This document shows, in pieces, positions 8,406 through 16,211 of a DNA stretch of 64,000 bases (within the stretch, counting starts at the first letter, position 1; every line of letters begins with the position of its first letter). A program made the translations under genes and the position numbers. Source of the DNA: Candidatus Brevifilum fermentans (GTDB lineage: Bacteria; Chloroflexota; Anaerolineae; Anaerolineales; Villigracilaceae); the NCBI GenBank assembly GCA_945877125.1, contig CAMCQT010000006.1, forward strand, positions 1-64,000. The letters run 5' to 3'. The notes under the pieces were generated by a model. That model did not search any database, was not told the origin of the DNA, and saw only the letters and a list, made by a program, of their open reading frames with translations.

Positions 8406-8424
8406 AAAACTGCCCTGTTAGGAT

Positions 8425-8569
8425 TAGGTGCTTGCGGAGTAATTTACGCATTCGCAGGCGACGCGGTAACAGGGATCAACAGCAGCAAACAGTTACGCGC
8501 TTATAGCGGAACATTGAAGTACTTGCTGCGTTTACACAGCAAAAATTAATTCAACTCCACAAGCACCTA
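8425..8569 (-). ncRNA. Retron msr-msd ncRNA
   Basis: On the minus strand, 20 bp before the RT start. Ends are the a1/a2 inverted repeats: 8554-8569 and 8425-8440 pair over 16 bases with one G-U (TAGGTGCTTGTGGAGT against ACTCCGCAAGCACCTA). Inside, in order: a strong hairpin TTGCTGTG-TAAA-CGCAGCAA, a small hairpin CGCT-ATA-AGCG, then a longer imperfect stem of CGTAAC/GTTACCG type that would be the msd. Placement, size (about 145 nt) and end pairing are as expected for retrons. The branching G and msDNA ends cannot be fixed by eye. Confidence 0.8.
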
Positions 8570-8639
8570 CTGCTATTATATTCGGTTATTGTTTTATATG
8601 GATTGTTTTAGAAAAGTTAATTACGCCGTGTCATCCACG

Positions 8640-8710
8640 AATGGGGTCACGAATAAGCGAATCGACGAGGCAGGGATTCGAATATTCGCGGTAAAAATTC
8701 GTGGATGTTT
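8640..8710. repeat. ATTCG-type degenerate repeat
   Basis: Contains GATTCGAATATTCGCGG and AATTCGTGGATG, related in style to the ATTCG-rich repeats at 17182-17325 and 18194-18345. The rest of 8570-8751 shows no gene. Confidence 0.4.
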
Positions 8711-8751
8711 TTTTTCTTGCGCTTGTGTACAATTGTGCATATAATTGAATT

Positions 8752-9027
8752 ATGAGTTACGAATGGGATCCCAACAAAGCCAAAGAAAATCAAAAGAAAC
8801 ATGGCGTCAAGTTCGCGGATGCTGTGGCGGTTTTCGAAGATGAAAATGCCATCACCATCGAAGACGAGCATGAAAGTGAAGACCGTTTCATTACAATTGG
8901 CAGGGATTTTCTCAGAAGAATTTTGGTTGTGGTTTACACCTTTCGCGGCTTGATTATTCGACTTATCTCAGCGAGAAAAGCCACAGCACGCGAGAAAAAA
9001 ATATATGAGGAACAAAATGAAGAATGA
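8752..9027 (+). CDS. brnT: BrnT family toxin
   Basis: A 91-residue protein with the BrnT pattern: it starts SYEWDPNKAKENQKKHGVKF, followed by a beta core with AVAVFEDENAITIEDE, the middle RFITIGRD and the ending RLISARKATAREKKIYEE. BrnT is a ribonuclease toxin of RelE-like fold that inhibits translation and is neutralised by BrnA. Key family positions, such as the Lys/His-rich first helix and the ISARKAT-REK motif, are present. It overlaps the next gene by 23 bp (or 11 bp from the alternative start), the usual toxin-first operon. Confidence 0.93.
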   Translation: MSYEWDPNKAKENQKKHGVKFADAVAVFEDENAITIEDEHESEDRFITIGRDFLRRILVVVYTFRGLIIRLISARKATAREKKIYEEQNEE

Positions 9028-9274
9028 ATATGATTTTAGCAAAGGCAAACGCGGAGCAGTTCTTCCCTCGCCAAAAGGGAAAACCCGAATTACCATCCGT
9101 GTTGATGATGACATCCTGGACTGGTTTCGAAATCAAGTCGAGGGAGCGGGCGGCGGGAGTTATCAGACCTTAATTAACAGCGCCCTGCGCGAATATATGA
9201 CACACCAACAGGAACCGATTGAAGTAATTTTACGCAGAGTGGTGCGCGAGGAATTACAAAACGCCGCACAATAA
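9005..9274 (+). CDS. brnA: BrnA family antitoxin
   Basis: 89 residues, or 85 if the second ATG at 9017 is used. The N-terminus has a flexible segment (YDFSKGKRGAVLPSPKGKTR) that would wrap the toxin. Then comes a ribbon-helix-helix DNA-binding domain: ITIRVDDDILDWFRNQVE, followed by GGGSYQTLINSALREYM. As in other BrnTA pairs it should bind both BrnT and the operon promoter, giving autoregulation. A bidirectional terminator follows directly. Confidence 0.92.
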   Translation: MRNKMKNEYDFSKGKRGAVLPSPKGKTRITIRVDDDILDWFRNQVEGAGGGSYQTLINSALREYMTHQQEPIEVILRRVVREELQNAAQ

Positions 9275-9308
9275 TAAAAATCCGAAGCCGTGGCTTCGGA
9301 TTTTTATT
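9273..9308. terminator. Bidirectional terminator after brnA
   Basis: Seventeen-base perfect arms, AATAAAAATCCGAAGCC and its complement, around a 2-base loop, with T runs on both strands. Confidence 0.9.
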
Positions 9309-9352
9309 ATGTAACGATGGTTAATCCACCGTCCACGGTCTACCGTCCATCG

Positions 9353-10678
9353 TCACCCATCCAGCAAATCCGCAAGGAAACCCATCAACCCGCCCTCTTC
9401 TTCCTGTTTTTGCATCGCATCCAACACATCACTCGAAACCACGCCGTTCTGACCGTTGATCAGCACCAGATGTTTGCGCCCATCAAACGCAAGTTCGGTC
9501 ATCCACACCGGCAGTAGATTTAGCTTAAACGAATCGATCACTAAATTTGCCGACGATGTATGCACGATGTTCGCGTTGTTGATCAGATGCGGCAGGTCGC
9601 GTTTGTATTTTTTATACGTCTGACTGCGCGCATCGAGCGAGGCATCTGCCATGGGCACGTCATAAATTTCGGCGGGCCAGTCAGCCAGGAATCGTGCATC
9701 GTACGGCTTGATGGATTTCATATCAAACGAATCGATCAAATTCAAGAAAACAGCAGATGGCTTTCGCGAGGCGGGCAGCGGCAAGTCATTAACCATGATC
9801 GGATATTGATCTGAGAAACGGCTGACTATTTTTTCTCCGCGTCTGCCAAACATTTCATTTTCAGATTGAACGACTTCGTAGGTGTAATCAACGGTGCCGC
9901 CCACATCAAAAGTCCACAGCGGAAGATAAAGTCCGCGCGGCAGTTCCACTTTTTTCTCAGGTTTAATTCCATTGCCATCCACCCAATCAATCAGTAATTT
10001 GACGGCGCGCTTCTGATCAAACACATGCGGAATAATTCCGTCGGGCGCGAGCAGGTCTTTTGTTTTTTCAAGACTCACCACATGCGGCGAATCGCAATAG
10101 ACACAAGAGGATGAAATTTGTTTCGGCGGCAGAATAAATTCCGCGCCGCAGCCTTTGCAATGAAAGACCTGTTCCTGCAACGACTTGCCATGTCCGCGGG
10201 CGGTTGCCATGGCAATGATGAAATCCTTCTCATCGGCTTCCTGTGCGCCAGTGCCAAGTGCGTGGTTGCGTGTGCAATACTCACAAACAAGTCCCTGACC
10301 GTCTGGCGCAAAAGACATCCGTCCGCCGCATTTGGGACACATGAATCTTTGCGCGTCTGACTGACGCATTCCATCGGGCGCAGCGGGTAATTTATCGGGG
10401 TTAATCACTTCGTCAGCTTTTAGTTTGCCATCCAAAATCGCCAGCGCACGCCGCGCCCGTGAATGGCGCAGGTCATGTGAAAGACAGTTTTCCAGCGCCT
10501 TCCGTTTTTCGACAGGCTCGCTGGTAATCTCGCTCATCCAAAACCACGCCTCAGCCAACACATCATGTGAGCCGGTCATATAAATGGCGCGGTCAAGATA
10601 GCGGCGAGCTGCTTCCTTGCTGCCCGCCTTCGCTTCGATAATTCCAGAGCGGAGAAGTTCTTTTGAATAATCTTCCAT
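9353..10678 (-). CDS. TPR-like / zinc-ribbon protein
   Basis: 441 residues. The first 100 are helical and TPR-like (AAGSKEAARRYLDRAIYMTG; EAWFWMSEI). Next come two zinc ribbons: CPKCGG with CEYC (about 113-134), and CKGCGAEF with CVYC (about 174-195). The C-terminal half is beta-rich, starts around LLAPDGIIPHVFDQ and contains a hydrophobic PLWTFDVGG strand. No membrane segment is evident. It resembles conserved Chloroflexota proteins of unknown role. The start lies right after a palindrome that also covers the folP stop codon, and folP is upstream on the same strand, so the two may be co-transcribed. Confidence 0.75.
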   Translation of the reverse strand: MEDYSKELLRSGIIEAKAGSKEAARRYLDRAIYMTGSHDVLAEAWFWMSEITSEPVEKRKALENCLSHDLRHSRARRALAILDGKLKADEVINPDKLPAAPDGMRQSDAQRFMCPKCGGRMSFAPDGQGLVCEYCTRNHALGTGAQEADEKDFIIAMATARGHGKSLQEQVFHCKGCGAEFILPPKQISSSCVYCDSPHVVSLEKTKDLLAPDGIIPHVFDQKRAVKLLIDWVDGNGIKPEKKVELPRGLYLPLWTFDVGGTVDYTYEVVQSENEMFGRRGEKIVSRFSDQYPIMVNDLPLPASRKPSAVFLNLIDSFDMKSIKPYDARFLADWPAEIYDVPMADASLDARSQTYKKYKRDLPHLINNANIVHTSSANLVIDSFKLNLLPVWMTELAFDGRKHLVLINGQNGVVSSDVLDAMQKQEEEGGLMGFLADLLDG

Positions 10679-10682
10679 GGTG

Positions 10683-10705
10683 ACTGTCGGGTTACAAACC
10701 CGACC
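10683..10705. repeat. Palindrome over the folP stop codon
   Basis: GTCGGGTT-ACA-AACCCGAC. The folP reading frame ends inside it (SRSGL, then TAA), so the last residues of FolP are encoded by the repeat. Confidence 0.7.
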
Positions 10706-11585
10706 TACTCCTTACCATCGCGTCCGTCATCTTTGCCACGCGCGCCATTTCCTTCACATCATGCACGCGGATAATATCCGCGCCGCGCGTGATGCCCACC
10801 GCCACCGTTGCCGCAGTGCCTTCCACACGTTGGTCCGCGGGCAGGTCAAGTGTGAATCCAATAAATGATTTGCGGGATGTGCCCAACAGGATCGGATATC
10901 CCAACTTGCGGATCTCATCCAGCCGATTGACCAACTCCAGGTTATGCTCGCGCGTCTTGCCAAACCCGATGCCTGGGTCTAAAACAATGAGTGAATCAGC
11001 GATTTGGGCTTTTTGTGCAATCGCCACACTTTCGAGTAATTCGCGTTTTACATCCTCGATCAAGTTTTCATATTCCGCACCAACGTACGCATTCCCAAAC
11101 TTCTCGCGGATTTCCACACTGGCTGGGTTGCTGCGGTTGTGCATCAAAATTACCGGCGTCTTGTATTTTGCCGCGATAAATGCGAGTTCATCATCCGCGC
11201 GCAAACCCCAGACGTCGTTCACAATCTGCGCGCCGGCTTTGATCGCTTCTTCAGCGACCTGAGCTTTATAAGTATCAATTGAAATAATTGCTTCGGGAAA
11301 ATTTTGATGCAGTGCGCGGATGATCGGAACCACGCGTTCCATTTCGTCATCCGCATTGACAGGTGCAGAACCAGGCCGGGTCGATTCGCCGCCCACGTCC
11401 AAAATATCCGCGCCAGAGGCGAGAAAATCCCGCGCCTGATGGACAGCTACATCCACCGCATCCCCTTTGGCGATGATGCCGTCACCGGAAAAACTATCGG
11501 GAGTCACATTCAAGATTCCCATCACATACGTGCGGGAACCCCAGTTGAATGTGAAACTCCCGATCTGCAAAGAAGGTGATTTCAT
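10692..11585 (-). CDS. folP: Dihydropteroate synthase
   Basis: 297 residues from the chosen ATG at 11585; an upstream ATG six codons earlier falls next to a repeat and gives nothing conserved. It condenses 7,8-dihydropterin pyrophosphate with p-aminobenzoate in folate synthesis. Signatures: MGILNVTPDSFSGDG, the second pterin-site motif DVGGESTRPGS, and later LDPGIGFGKT and LLGTSRKSFIG. It is a complete TIM-barrel of normal length. The neighbours are the TPR/zinc-ribbon gene downstream and a STAS-like gene upstream on the same strand. No other folate genes are in the window. Confidence 0.96.
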   Translation of the reverse strand: MKSPSLQIGSFTFNWGSRTYVMGILNVTPDSFSGDGIIAKGDAVDVAVHQARDFLASGADILDVGGESTRPGSAPVNADDEMERVVPIIRALHQNFPEAIISIDTYKAQVAEEAIKAGAQIVNDVWGLRADDELAFIAAKYKTPVILMHNRSNPASVEIREKFGNAYVGAEYENLIEDVKRELLESVAIAQKAQIADSLIVLDPGIGFGKTREHNLELVNRLDEIRKLGYPILLGTSRKSFIGFTLDLPADQRVEGTAATVAVGITRGADIIRVHDVKEMARVAKMTDAMVRSRSGL

Positions 11586-11592
11586 ATGGCTG

Positions 11593-11643
11593 TTGTAGGT
11601 CACGCTTGCAGCGTGACTGTCACGTTGAAAACGTGACCTACAA
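11593..11643. repeat. Double-hairpin repeat upstream of folP
   Basis: GTAGGTCACG at one end and CGTGACCTAC at the other, with inner stems CACGCTTGCAGCGTG and CACGTTGAAAACGTG. Related to the GTGACAGTCAC palindromes at 21324 and 27640. Confidence 0.8.
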
Positions 11644-11651
11644 AGGCTTCG

Positions 11652-12071
11652 TTAAATCTGATCCAACGAACGACCCAGCCAGGCTTCGGCTTCGTTGATA
11701 TCGGTAAAAATCTTCATCGCTGAAGCAGAACCGGTTTCAGCCAGCGAAGCGACATTGACGACTGCATCTGCAACAGATTGGTCAGCCACCACCACCGCCA
11801 CGCGGATATTTCGCGCAGATGGGTCGCTGTTTGCATCCACCGCCATGCGGACGGCTTTTTCGGGAATTTCTTTCACGGCGCGCAAGTCATATAAATTGCG
11901 TGTGCGTCGGTCGGCGCCCAGCAGATGCTCCAGCGCAAAATCATGCCAATGGGCAAGCGTGGCATCTGAAAGGTCGGTGAATGTTAAAGTCATGCCGCCA
12001 TCTCCGCGGCGGATCACGGTATAACCGACATCAGTTGCCGGGGTCCAGTTAAGTGGTTTTGATTCAGTCAT
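11652..12071 (-). CDS. STAS/SpoIIAA-like small protein, function unknown
   Basis: 139 residues, alternating beta strands and helices: VGYTVIRRGDGGMTLTFTDL, then a helix, RTRNLYDLRAV, VRVAVVVADQ-type strand, and the ending MKIFTDINEAEAWL. This layout is like SpoIIAA-like or STAS-fold proteins that measure or relay signals. No catalytic residues are recognisable. It is preceded by a good Shine-Dalgarno (TAGGAGAGAACCC). Upstream (12072-12230) I see only the promoter of the opposite-strand tRNA-Val. Confidence 0.5.
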   Translation of the reverse strand: MTESKPLNWTPATDVGYTVIRRGDGGMTLTFTDLSDATLAHWHDFALEHLLGADRRTRNLYDLRAVKEIPEKAVRMAVDANSDPSARNIRVAVVVADQSVADAVVNVASLAETGSASAMKIFTDINEAEAWLGRSLDQI

Positions 12072-12230
12072 GGGTTCTCTCCTAGTTAATTAACGTGATT
12101 ATAACGCAGGCTACAAGGTGCCGCATTAATAGCTAAACTGAATTTATGATTCTTGCTTGCCGTGTTTTCAGCAGATTTATTAATTTGTACGGCAGGCGGT
12201 AAAACTAATTTTTTCATTTCCCCAATCCCG

Positions 12231-12239
12231 TGCTATAAT
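12231..12239 (+). promoter_or_regulatory. Extended -10 promoter of tRNA-Val
   Basis: TGCTATAAT ending 10 bp before the tRNA. The same extended -10 occurs before the SDR gene, the tmRNA and ftsK in this window. Confidence 0.7.
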
Positions 12240-12249
12240 GCGGTTCTCC

Positions 12250-12323
12250 GGGCGCTTAGCTCAGTTGGTTAGAGCACCTCGTTTACACCGAGGGGGTCGG
12301 GGGTTCGAGTCCCTCAGCGCCCA
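12250..12323 (+). tRNA. tRNA-Val (UAC)
   Basis: Acceptor arm GGGCGCT pairs with AGCGCCC, and A12323 is the discriminator. The anticodon stem is CCTCG/CGAGG with loop TTTACAC, so the anticodon is UAC. The T arm is GGGGGTTCGAGTCCCTC. CCA is not encoded. Confidence 0.95.
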
Positions 12324-12325
12324 CT

Positions 12326-12353
12326 AAAGTCCTGCTTTGCAGGACTTTTTTTT
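12326..12353 (+). terminator. Terminator of tRNA-Val
   Basis: AAAGTCCTGC-TTT-GCAGGACTTT followed by a T run. Confidence 0.9.
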
Positions 12354-12393
12354 ATTTTCATCGAGATCATGTCGGAAGTTTGAGCGCTTCGCG

Positions 12394-12429
12394 TCAGCGC
12401 CCACTAAAGTCCTGCTTTTGCAGGACTTT
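12394..12429 (+). repeat. Second copy of the tRNA-Val 3' tail and terminator
   Basis: TCAGCGCCCACTAAAGTCC onward repeats 12314-12349, the last T-arm bases, acceptor 3' strand and terminator hairpin, with one extra T in the loop. Confidence 0.85.
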
Positions 12430-12570
12430 CTGTTTAATCCTATTCTCTCCCTCTGCTATAATCTTGTCCATGATCCTTGTTGCAGGCGCCATAGGTTTAT
12501 TGGACGCACGCTGGTTCACCAACTCTCGTCTATTGGGTATCCGTTGCCGCGGTGTAACCGTACTCCCCCT
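12422..12570 (+). pseudogene. Degenerate copy of the promoter and 5' end of the SDR gene
   Basis: Matches 14091-14240: the same TGCTATAAT promoter, ATG (12470), and a sequence that would encode MILVAGAIG. One T is missing (AGGTTTATTGG against AGGTTTTATTGG), which breaks the frame, and similarity fades after about 12570. Together with the intact copy at 14091 it forms a direct repeat on both sides of the LCP gene. Confidence 0.85.
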
Positions 12571-12606
12571 GTGGCAATCATCTAAACGTTGAATCCTGCG
12601 TCGCCC

Positions 12607-14067
12607 ATGAATAATTTTAAATTTCCACATTTACAAAAGTTATCGCTGCAAAAAATTATATTTTGGGGTCTCACCCTGATATTCGTCATGGGTCTTTTTT
12701 TCTTTGCGCGCAACCTTACGGCTTGCTGGCAACTAACGTCCATTCCCGGTATCCCGCCCTCCTATTGCGCCACTAATCTGGAAAATTCGCCCGGCGCGCC
12801 CGATCTCAACATTGAAAGTGCGCCAAATACAGAGATTCCAGCAACACCAGAAGTGGAAGCGCCGCAAATTGAAACGCCTCAATGGGATGGCGGCAACCGG
12901 ATCAATATTGTGTTTTTCGGCTTGCGCGGCGGCGATATGAGCAGCGCAGATTGTCCACTATGCACAGATACCATTATGTTGTTGACCATAGACCCGGTCA
13001 CAAAAACAGCGGGGATGCTGTCCATTCCGCGTGACTTGTGGATCAACATTCCGGGCTTTGGCCATAGCCGGATTAATACAGCCTGGACGCTTGGGGAGCG
13101 TGCCAAACTGCCGGGCGGCGGGCCGGGTCTGGCAATGGAAACGGTTTCCCAATTTGTTGGCGTTCCAGTCCAGTATTATGTTCAGGTTGATTTTGGCACC
13201 TTTGTGTCGTTCATCAACCTGATCGGCGGCATCGACATCTATTCTGATGCAAAACTAATTTTGGATCCGTCTGGCACCGGGCAGGATCATTTCGTACTCA
13301 CCTGCTGTGGCATGCGTCACCTGGATGGGCAGCGCGCCCTGGCTTATGCTCGCTGCCGTACAGAGTCCCGGGGTTGTAGCGACAGTGATTTTGGCCGCGC
13401 GAAACGCCAGCAGAAGATCATTCTTGCTGTGCGGGAAAAGGTGCTCGACCCGGAGTATTTTCCCCAATTTCTGGCGCAGGCTCCCCAGCTATATGATGCG
13501 TTCTCGTCCGGCATCCACACGAATATGTCGATGGAGGACGCCATGAAATTGGCTGTGTTCGCAAAAGGCATTCCCATCGAAAGCATCAAGATGGGTGTGA
13601 TCGACAATGACATGGCTTCTTATGTAAATTTCAAATTCAATGGAGTCCCTGCCAGTGTCCTTCGCCCCGTCCCTGATCTAATTCGTGTCCTGCGTGATGA
13701 GATCTTTGTCCCCGGCGGGCCGCTCAGTCCGCTTGCACAAGGCGACTCGTTAACGTTAATGCAAGTCGATGCCGCACGGATACGCGTTGTCAATAACACC
13801 TCCACGGCAGATTTGGATGGACGTACCGCCAGCTTCCTGACGGCGCAGGGAATGCAGATCGTAGAGCACGGTGTACCTACCGGCACTTCAGATCAAACTG
13901 TGCTGATCTTATATTCTCCGAAGCTATATGCCCTACGATATTTGGTTGATACTTTTGGGGTAACAGGCAGTAAACAAATCATATTCAAGCCTGACCCGAC
14001 CGAGACAGTGGATATCGAGATCGACATCGGGGAAGATTGGGTTGGCAGGCTGCCATTAGGATATTAG
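12607..14067 (+). CDS. LCP (LytR-CpsA-Psr) family protein with LytR_C domain
   Basis: 486 residues from the ATG at 12607. One N-terminal TM helix (about 17-37: IIFWGLTLIFVMGLFFFA) anchors an extracellular enzyme. The LCP domain starts at RINIVFFGLRGGD, with the conserved DTIMLLTIDP and the Arg of SIPRDLWI, and runs to YARCRTESRGCSDSDFGRAKRQQ. A LytR_C domain follows near the end (IRVVNNTSTADLDGRTASFL). LCP enzymes transfer undecaprenyl-linked glycopolymers to peptidoglycan. The gene sits alone between the direct repeats described at 12422 and 14091, suggesting it arrived by duplication or insertion next to tRNA-Val. Confidence 0.93.
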   Translation: MNNFKFPHLQKLSLQKIIFWGLTLIFVMGLFFFARNLTACWQLTSIPGIPPSYCATNLENSPGAPDLNIESAPNTEIPATPEVEAPQIETPQWDGGNRINIVFFGLRGGDMSSADCPLCTDTIMLLTIDPVTKTAGMLSIPRDLWINIPGFGHSRINTAWTLGERAKLPGGGPGLAMETVSQFVGVPVQYYVQVDFGTFVSFINLIGGIDIYSDAKLILDPSGTGQDHFVLTCCGMRHLDGQRALAYARCRTESRGCSDSDFGRAKRQQKIILAVREKVLDPEYFPQFLAQAPQLYDAFSSGIHTNMSMEDAMKLAVFAKGIPIESIKMGVIDNDMASYVNFKFNGVPASVLRPVPDLIRVLRDEIFVPGGPLSPLAQGDSLTLMQVDAARIRVVNNTSTADLDGRTASFLTAQGMQIVEHGVPTGTSDQTVLILYSPKLYALRYLVDTFGVTGSKQIIFKPDPTETVDIEIDIGEDWVGRLPLGY

Positions 14068-14123
14068 GGTCGGCGTGAAATTATGCGCTGAGGACATTCT
14101 GTTTAATCCCATTCTTTACCCTC

Positions 14124-14140
14124 TGCTATAATCTTATCCA
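14124..14140 (+). promoter_or_regulatory. Extended -10 promoter, apparently leaderless
   Basis: TGCTATAAT with its last base only 8 bp before the ATG at 14140. Transcription would begin at or within a base of the start codon, so the SDR mRNA is likely leaderless; no Shine-Dalgarno is present. Confidence 0.65.
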
Positions 14141-15093
14141 TGATCCTTATTACAGGCGCCACAGGTTTTATTGGACGTACGCTGGTTCGCCAACTCTCGT
14201 CCATTGGATACCCGTTGCGCGCATTGATCCGTCCCTCGCCGCGGAGTCCGCGCCTGCCCAAGGGTGTGCCCGTGGAAGTGGCCGTGGTCAGCCTCGCAGA
14301 TAAACGCGGATTACGCGCCGCCCTGCGTGACGTAGATGTCATCATCCACCTTGCCAGCGCGGAAAATCAGGGCAGCCGCGGCAGTCTTTTGACGGCAGAT
14401 ATTCAAGGCACAGAAAATCTCGTCGAGGCCGCATCAGATGCGGGCGTGGATCGCCTCGTATATCTCAGTCATATTGGCGCGGGGCGCGCTTCGGCATATC
14501 CCGCATTCAAAGCGAAAGGCATCGCCGAGGAACACATCCGCAATGGGAAAGTGCCATACACCATTTTACGCAGTTCGCTTGTGTATGGACCCGAAGACCA
14601 TTTCACAAATAATCTTTCACGGCTGGTCCGCTCTTCGTTTGGCGTGTTTCCGATCCCATCTGGCAGGCGGACTGTGGTGCAGCCGGTGTGGGTCGAAGAC
14701 CTTGCCACGTGCATTTTGTGGTCGCTGGAAAATGAAGATACGCTCAATAAAGTTTATGAACTCGGCGGCAGTGAATTTTTTACGCTGCAACAGATCGTGG
14801 AAAATATTATGGAAACCACGCACAGGCAGCGTTTTCTTGTGCCGCTTTCGCCGATCACCTTGCGCGCAATGACCGTTTTCCTTGAAGGCATTATTCCAAA
14901 TTTTCCCATCTCATCTTTTTGGCTCGATTACTTCGCCGTCAACCGCACCTGCGCCGTCGATTCGATGCCGCGTATCTTTGGGCTGATGCCCGCCCGCTTC
15001 ACCTATCGACTCGATTACCTCATCCGCAAGCAGTGGTATCAACGCGCGTGGAGCACGGTAACAAAAAGAATCGCAGATTTTCGTGCGCGTTGA
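14140..15093 (+). CDS. NAD(P)-binding SDR, NDUFA9-like
   Basis: 317 residues of the atypical short-chain dehydrogenase group. The nucleotide-binding motif ITGATGFIG is at 4-12, followed by the conserved DVIIHLAS region, YLSHIGA and TILRSSLVYGP. The catalytic YxxxK pattern is replaced, with AYPAFKAKGIAEEHI in its place. Proteins of this type (COG0702/NDUFA9-like) bind NAD(P) and act as ubiquinone-complex-associated or sugar-nucleotide-like proteins; the substrate here is unknown. The C-terminal 90 residues are more variable. A damaged copy of its 5' end lies at 12422. Confidence 0.85.
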   Translation: MILITGATGFIGRTLVRQLSSIGYPLRALIRPSPRSPRLPKGVPVEVAVVSLADKRGLRAALRDVDVIIHLASAENQGSRGSLLTADIQGTENLVEAASDAGVDRLVYLSHIGAGRASAYPAFKAKGIAEEHIRNGKVPYTILRSSLVYGPEDHFTNNLSRLVRSSFGVFPIPSGRRTVVQPVWVEDLATCILWSLENEDTLNKVYELGGSEFFTLQQIVENIMETTHRQRFLVPLSPITLRAMTVFLEGIIPNFPISSFWLDYFAVNRTCAVDSMPRIFGLMPARFTYRLDYLIRKQWYQRAWSTVTKRIADFRAR

Positions 15094-15174
15094 AAGCGCG
15101 GAAGAAGTCTTTTGGTTTTCCTTTGTGAACTTTGTGCCCTTCGTGTTTAAGATGTTTTCTCAACAATCTCATTT

Positions 15175-16053
15175 ATGTCAAACTTCAACATTCGCCTAAT
15201 CGAAACTCCCGAAGAAATGCCGCTCGTGGAAGAATTACAGCGCGACGTGTGGCCCGACTCCGAGACCGACGTGGTGCCCTTGCACATGCTCATCACCGCC
15301 GTGCATAATGGCGGGCTTGTCCTCGGCGCATTTATTGAAGAAAAGATGATCGGCTTTGTCTTTGGCTTTCCTGGCTTCGAAACCACGCCAGACGGCCCGC
15401 GCCTGAAACATTGCTCGCACATGATGGGCATTCACCCCGACCACCGCGACAGCGGCGTTGGCTTTGCCCTCAAACGCGCGCAGTGGCAAATGGTTCGCCA
15501 CCAAAGCCTCGACCACATCACGTGGACCTACGACCCCCTGCTCAGCCGCAACGCCTATCTCAACATCGCAAAACTCGGTGCGGTCTGCGTCACCTATCGC
15601 CGCTCTGAATACGGCGACATGCGCGATGAACTCAATGCCGGGCTGCCCTCCGACCGCTTTCAAGTGGATTGGTGGATTAACACCCAGCGCGTAAAAAGCA
15701 GATTAGGCAAACGCTCGCGTCCCACCCTCAAGTTGACTCACACAACGCGCGCTGGATTGCATCCCTTTTATCCGCTTCGCACCTCAAGCCTGGGGCTGGT
15801 TCAGCCGCCCGAGCATATCCCGCCCTTTGATGATCGCCTGCTCCTCGCCGAAATCCCCGCTGACTTCCAGACTCTCAGAACCGCAGATTTCGCCCTCGCC
15901 CGTGACTGGCGCTTCTTCACCCGCGAACTTTTTGAAACCGCATTTGAAAAAAAATACATCGTCACCGATTTTATCTTCGACACGAACGAAGGCAATCCGC
16001 GCGGCTTGTACGTGTTGACTCACGGCGAAAGCACGCTGGATGAATTCGAATAA
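15175..16053 (+). CDS. GNAT-type N-acetyltransferase
   Basis: 292 residues. The first 150 form a GNAT fold: NIRLIETPEEMPLVEELQRDVW, strand GGLVLGAFIEEKMIGFVFGF, then the acetyl-CoA loop region MMGIHPDHRDSGVGFALKRA, and finally DPLLSRNAYLNIAKLGA. The R/Q-x-x-G-x-G/A loop is recognisable in RDSGVGFA. The C-terminal half is family-specific. It resembles the predicted acetyltransferases of COG3375; the substrate is unknown. It stands alone, with hairpins after it. Confidence 0.8.
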   Translation: MSNFNIRLIETPEEMPLVEELQRDVWPDSETDVVPLHMLITAVHNGGLVLGAFIEEKMIGFVFGFPGFETTPDGPRLKHCSHMMGIHPDHRDSGVGFALKRAQWQMVRHQSLDHITWTYDPLLSRNAYLNIAKLGAVCVTYRRSEYGDMRDELNAGLPSDRFQVDWWINTQRVKSRLGKRSRPTLKLTHTTRAGLHPFYPLRTSSLGLVQPPEHIPPFDDRLLLAEIPADFQTLRTADFALARDWRFFTRELFETAFEKKYIVTDFIFDTNEGNPRGLYVLTHGESTLDEFE

Positions 16054-16100
16054 ACTTTGGATTCCATCAGCTTGCTGATGGGAATGGCAGGAAACAAAAA

Positions 16101-16163
16101 ATGAGCGGCAAGCCGCTCGATTCCAAAATCTTTAACGCATAAGGCACCCTTGCGGATGCCTTA
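16101..16163. terminator. Two hairpins between convergent genes
   Basis: GAGCGGC-AA-GCCGCTC (about 16102-16117) and AAGGCA-(CCCTTGCGGA)-TGCCTT (about 16141-16162). They lie between the GNAT gene and the minus-strand membrane protein. Confidence 0.5.
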
Positions 16164-16211
16164 GCGGTTGAATAGGGGGAGATGTGGAAACTAAAGCTGC
16201 TAATGTGGCGG

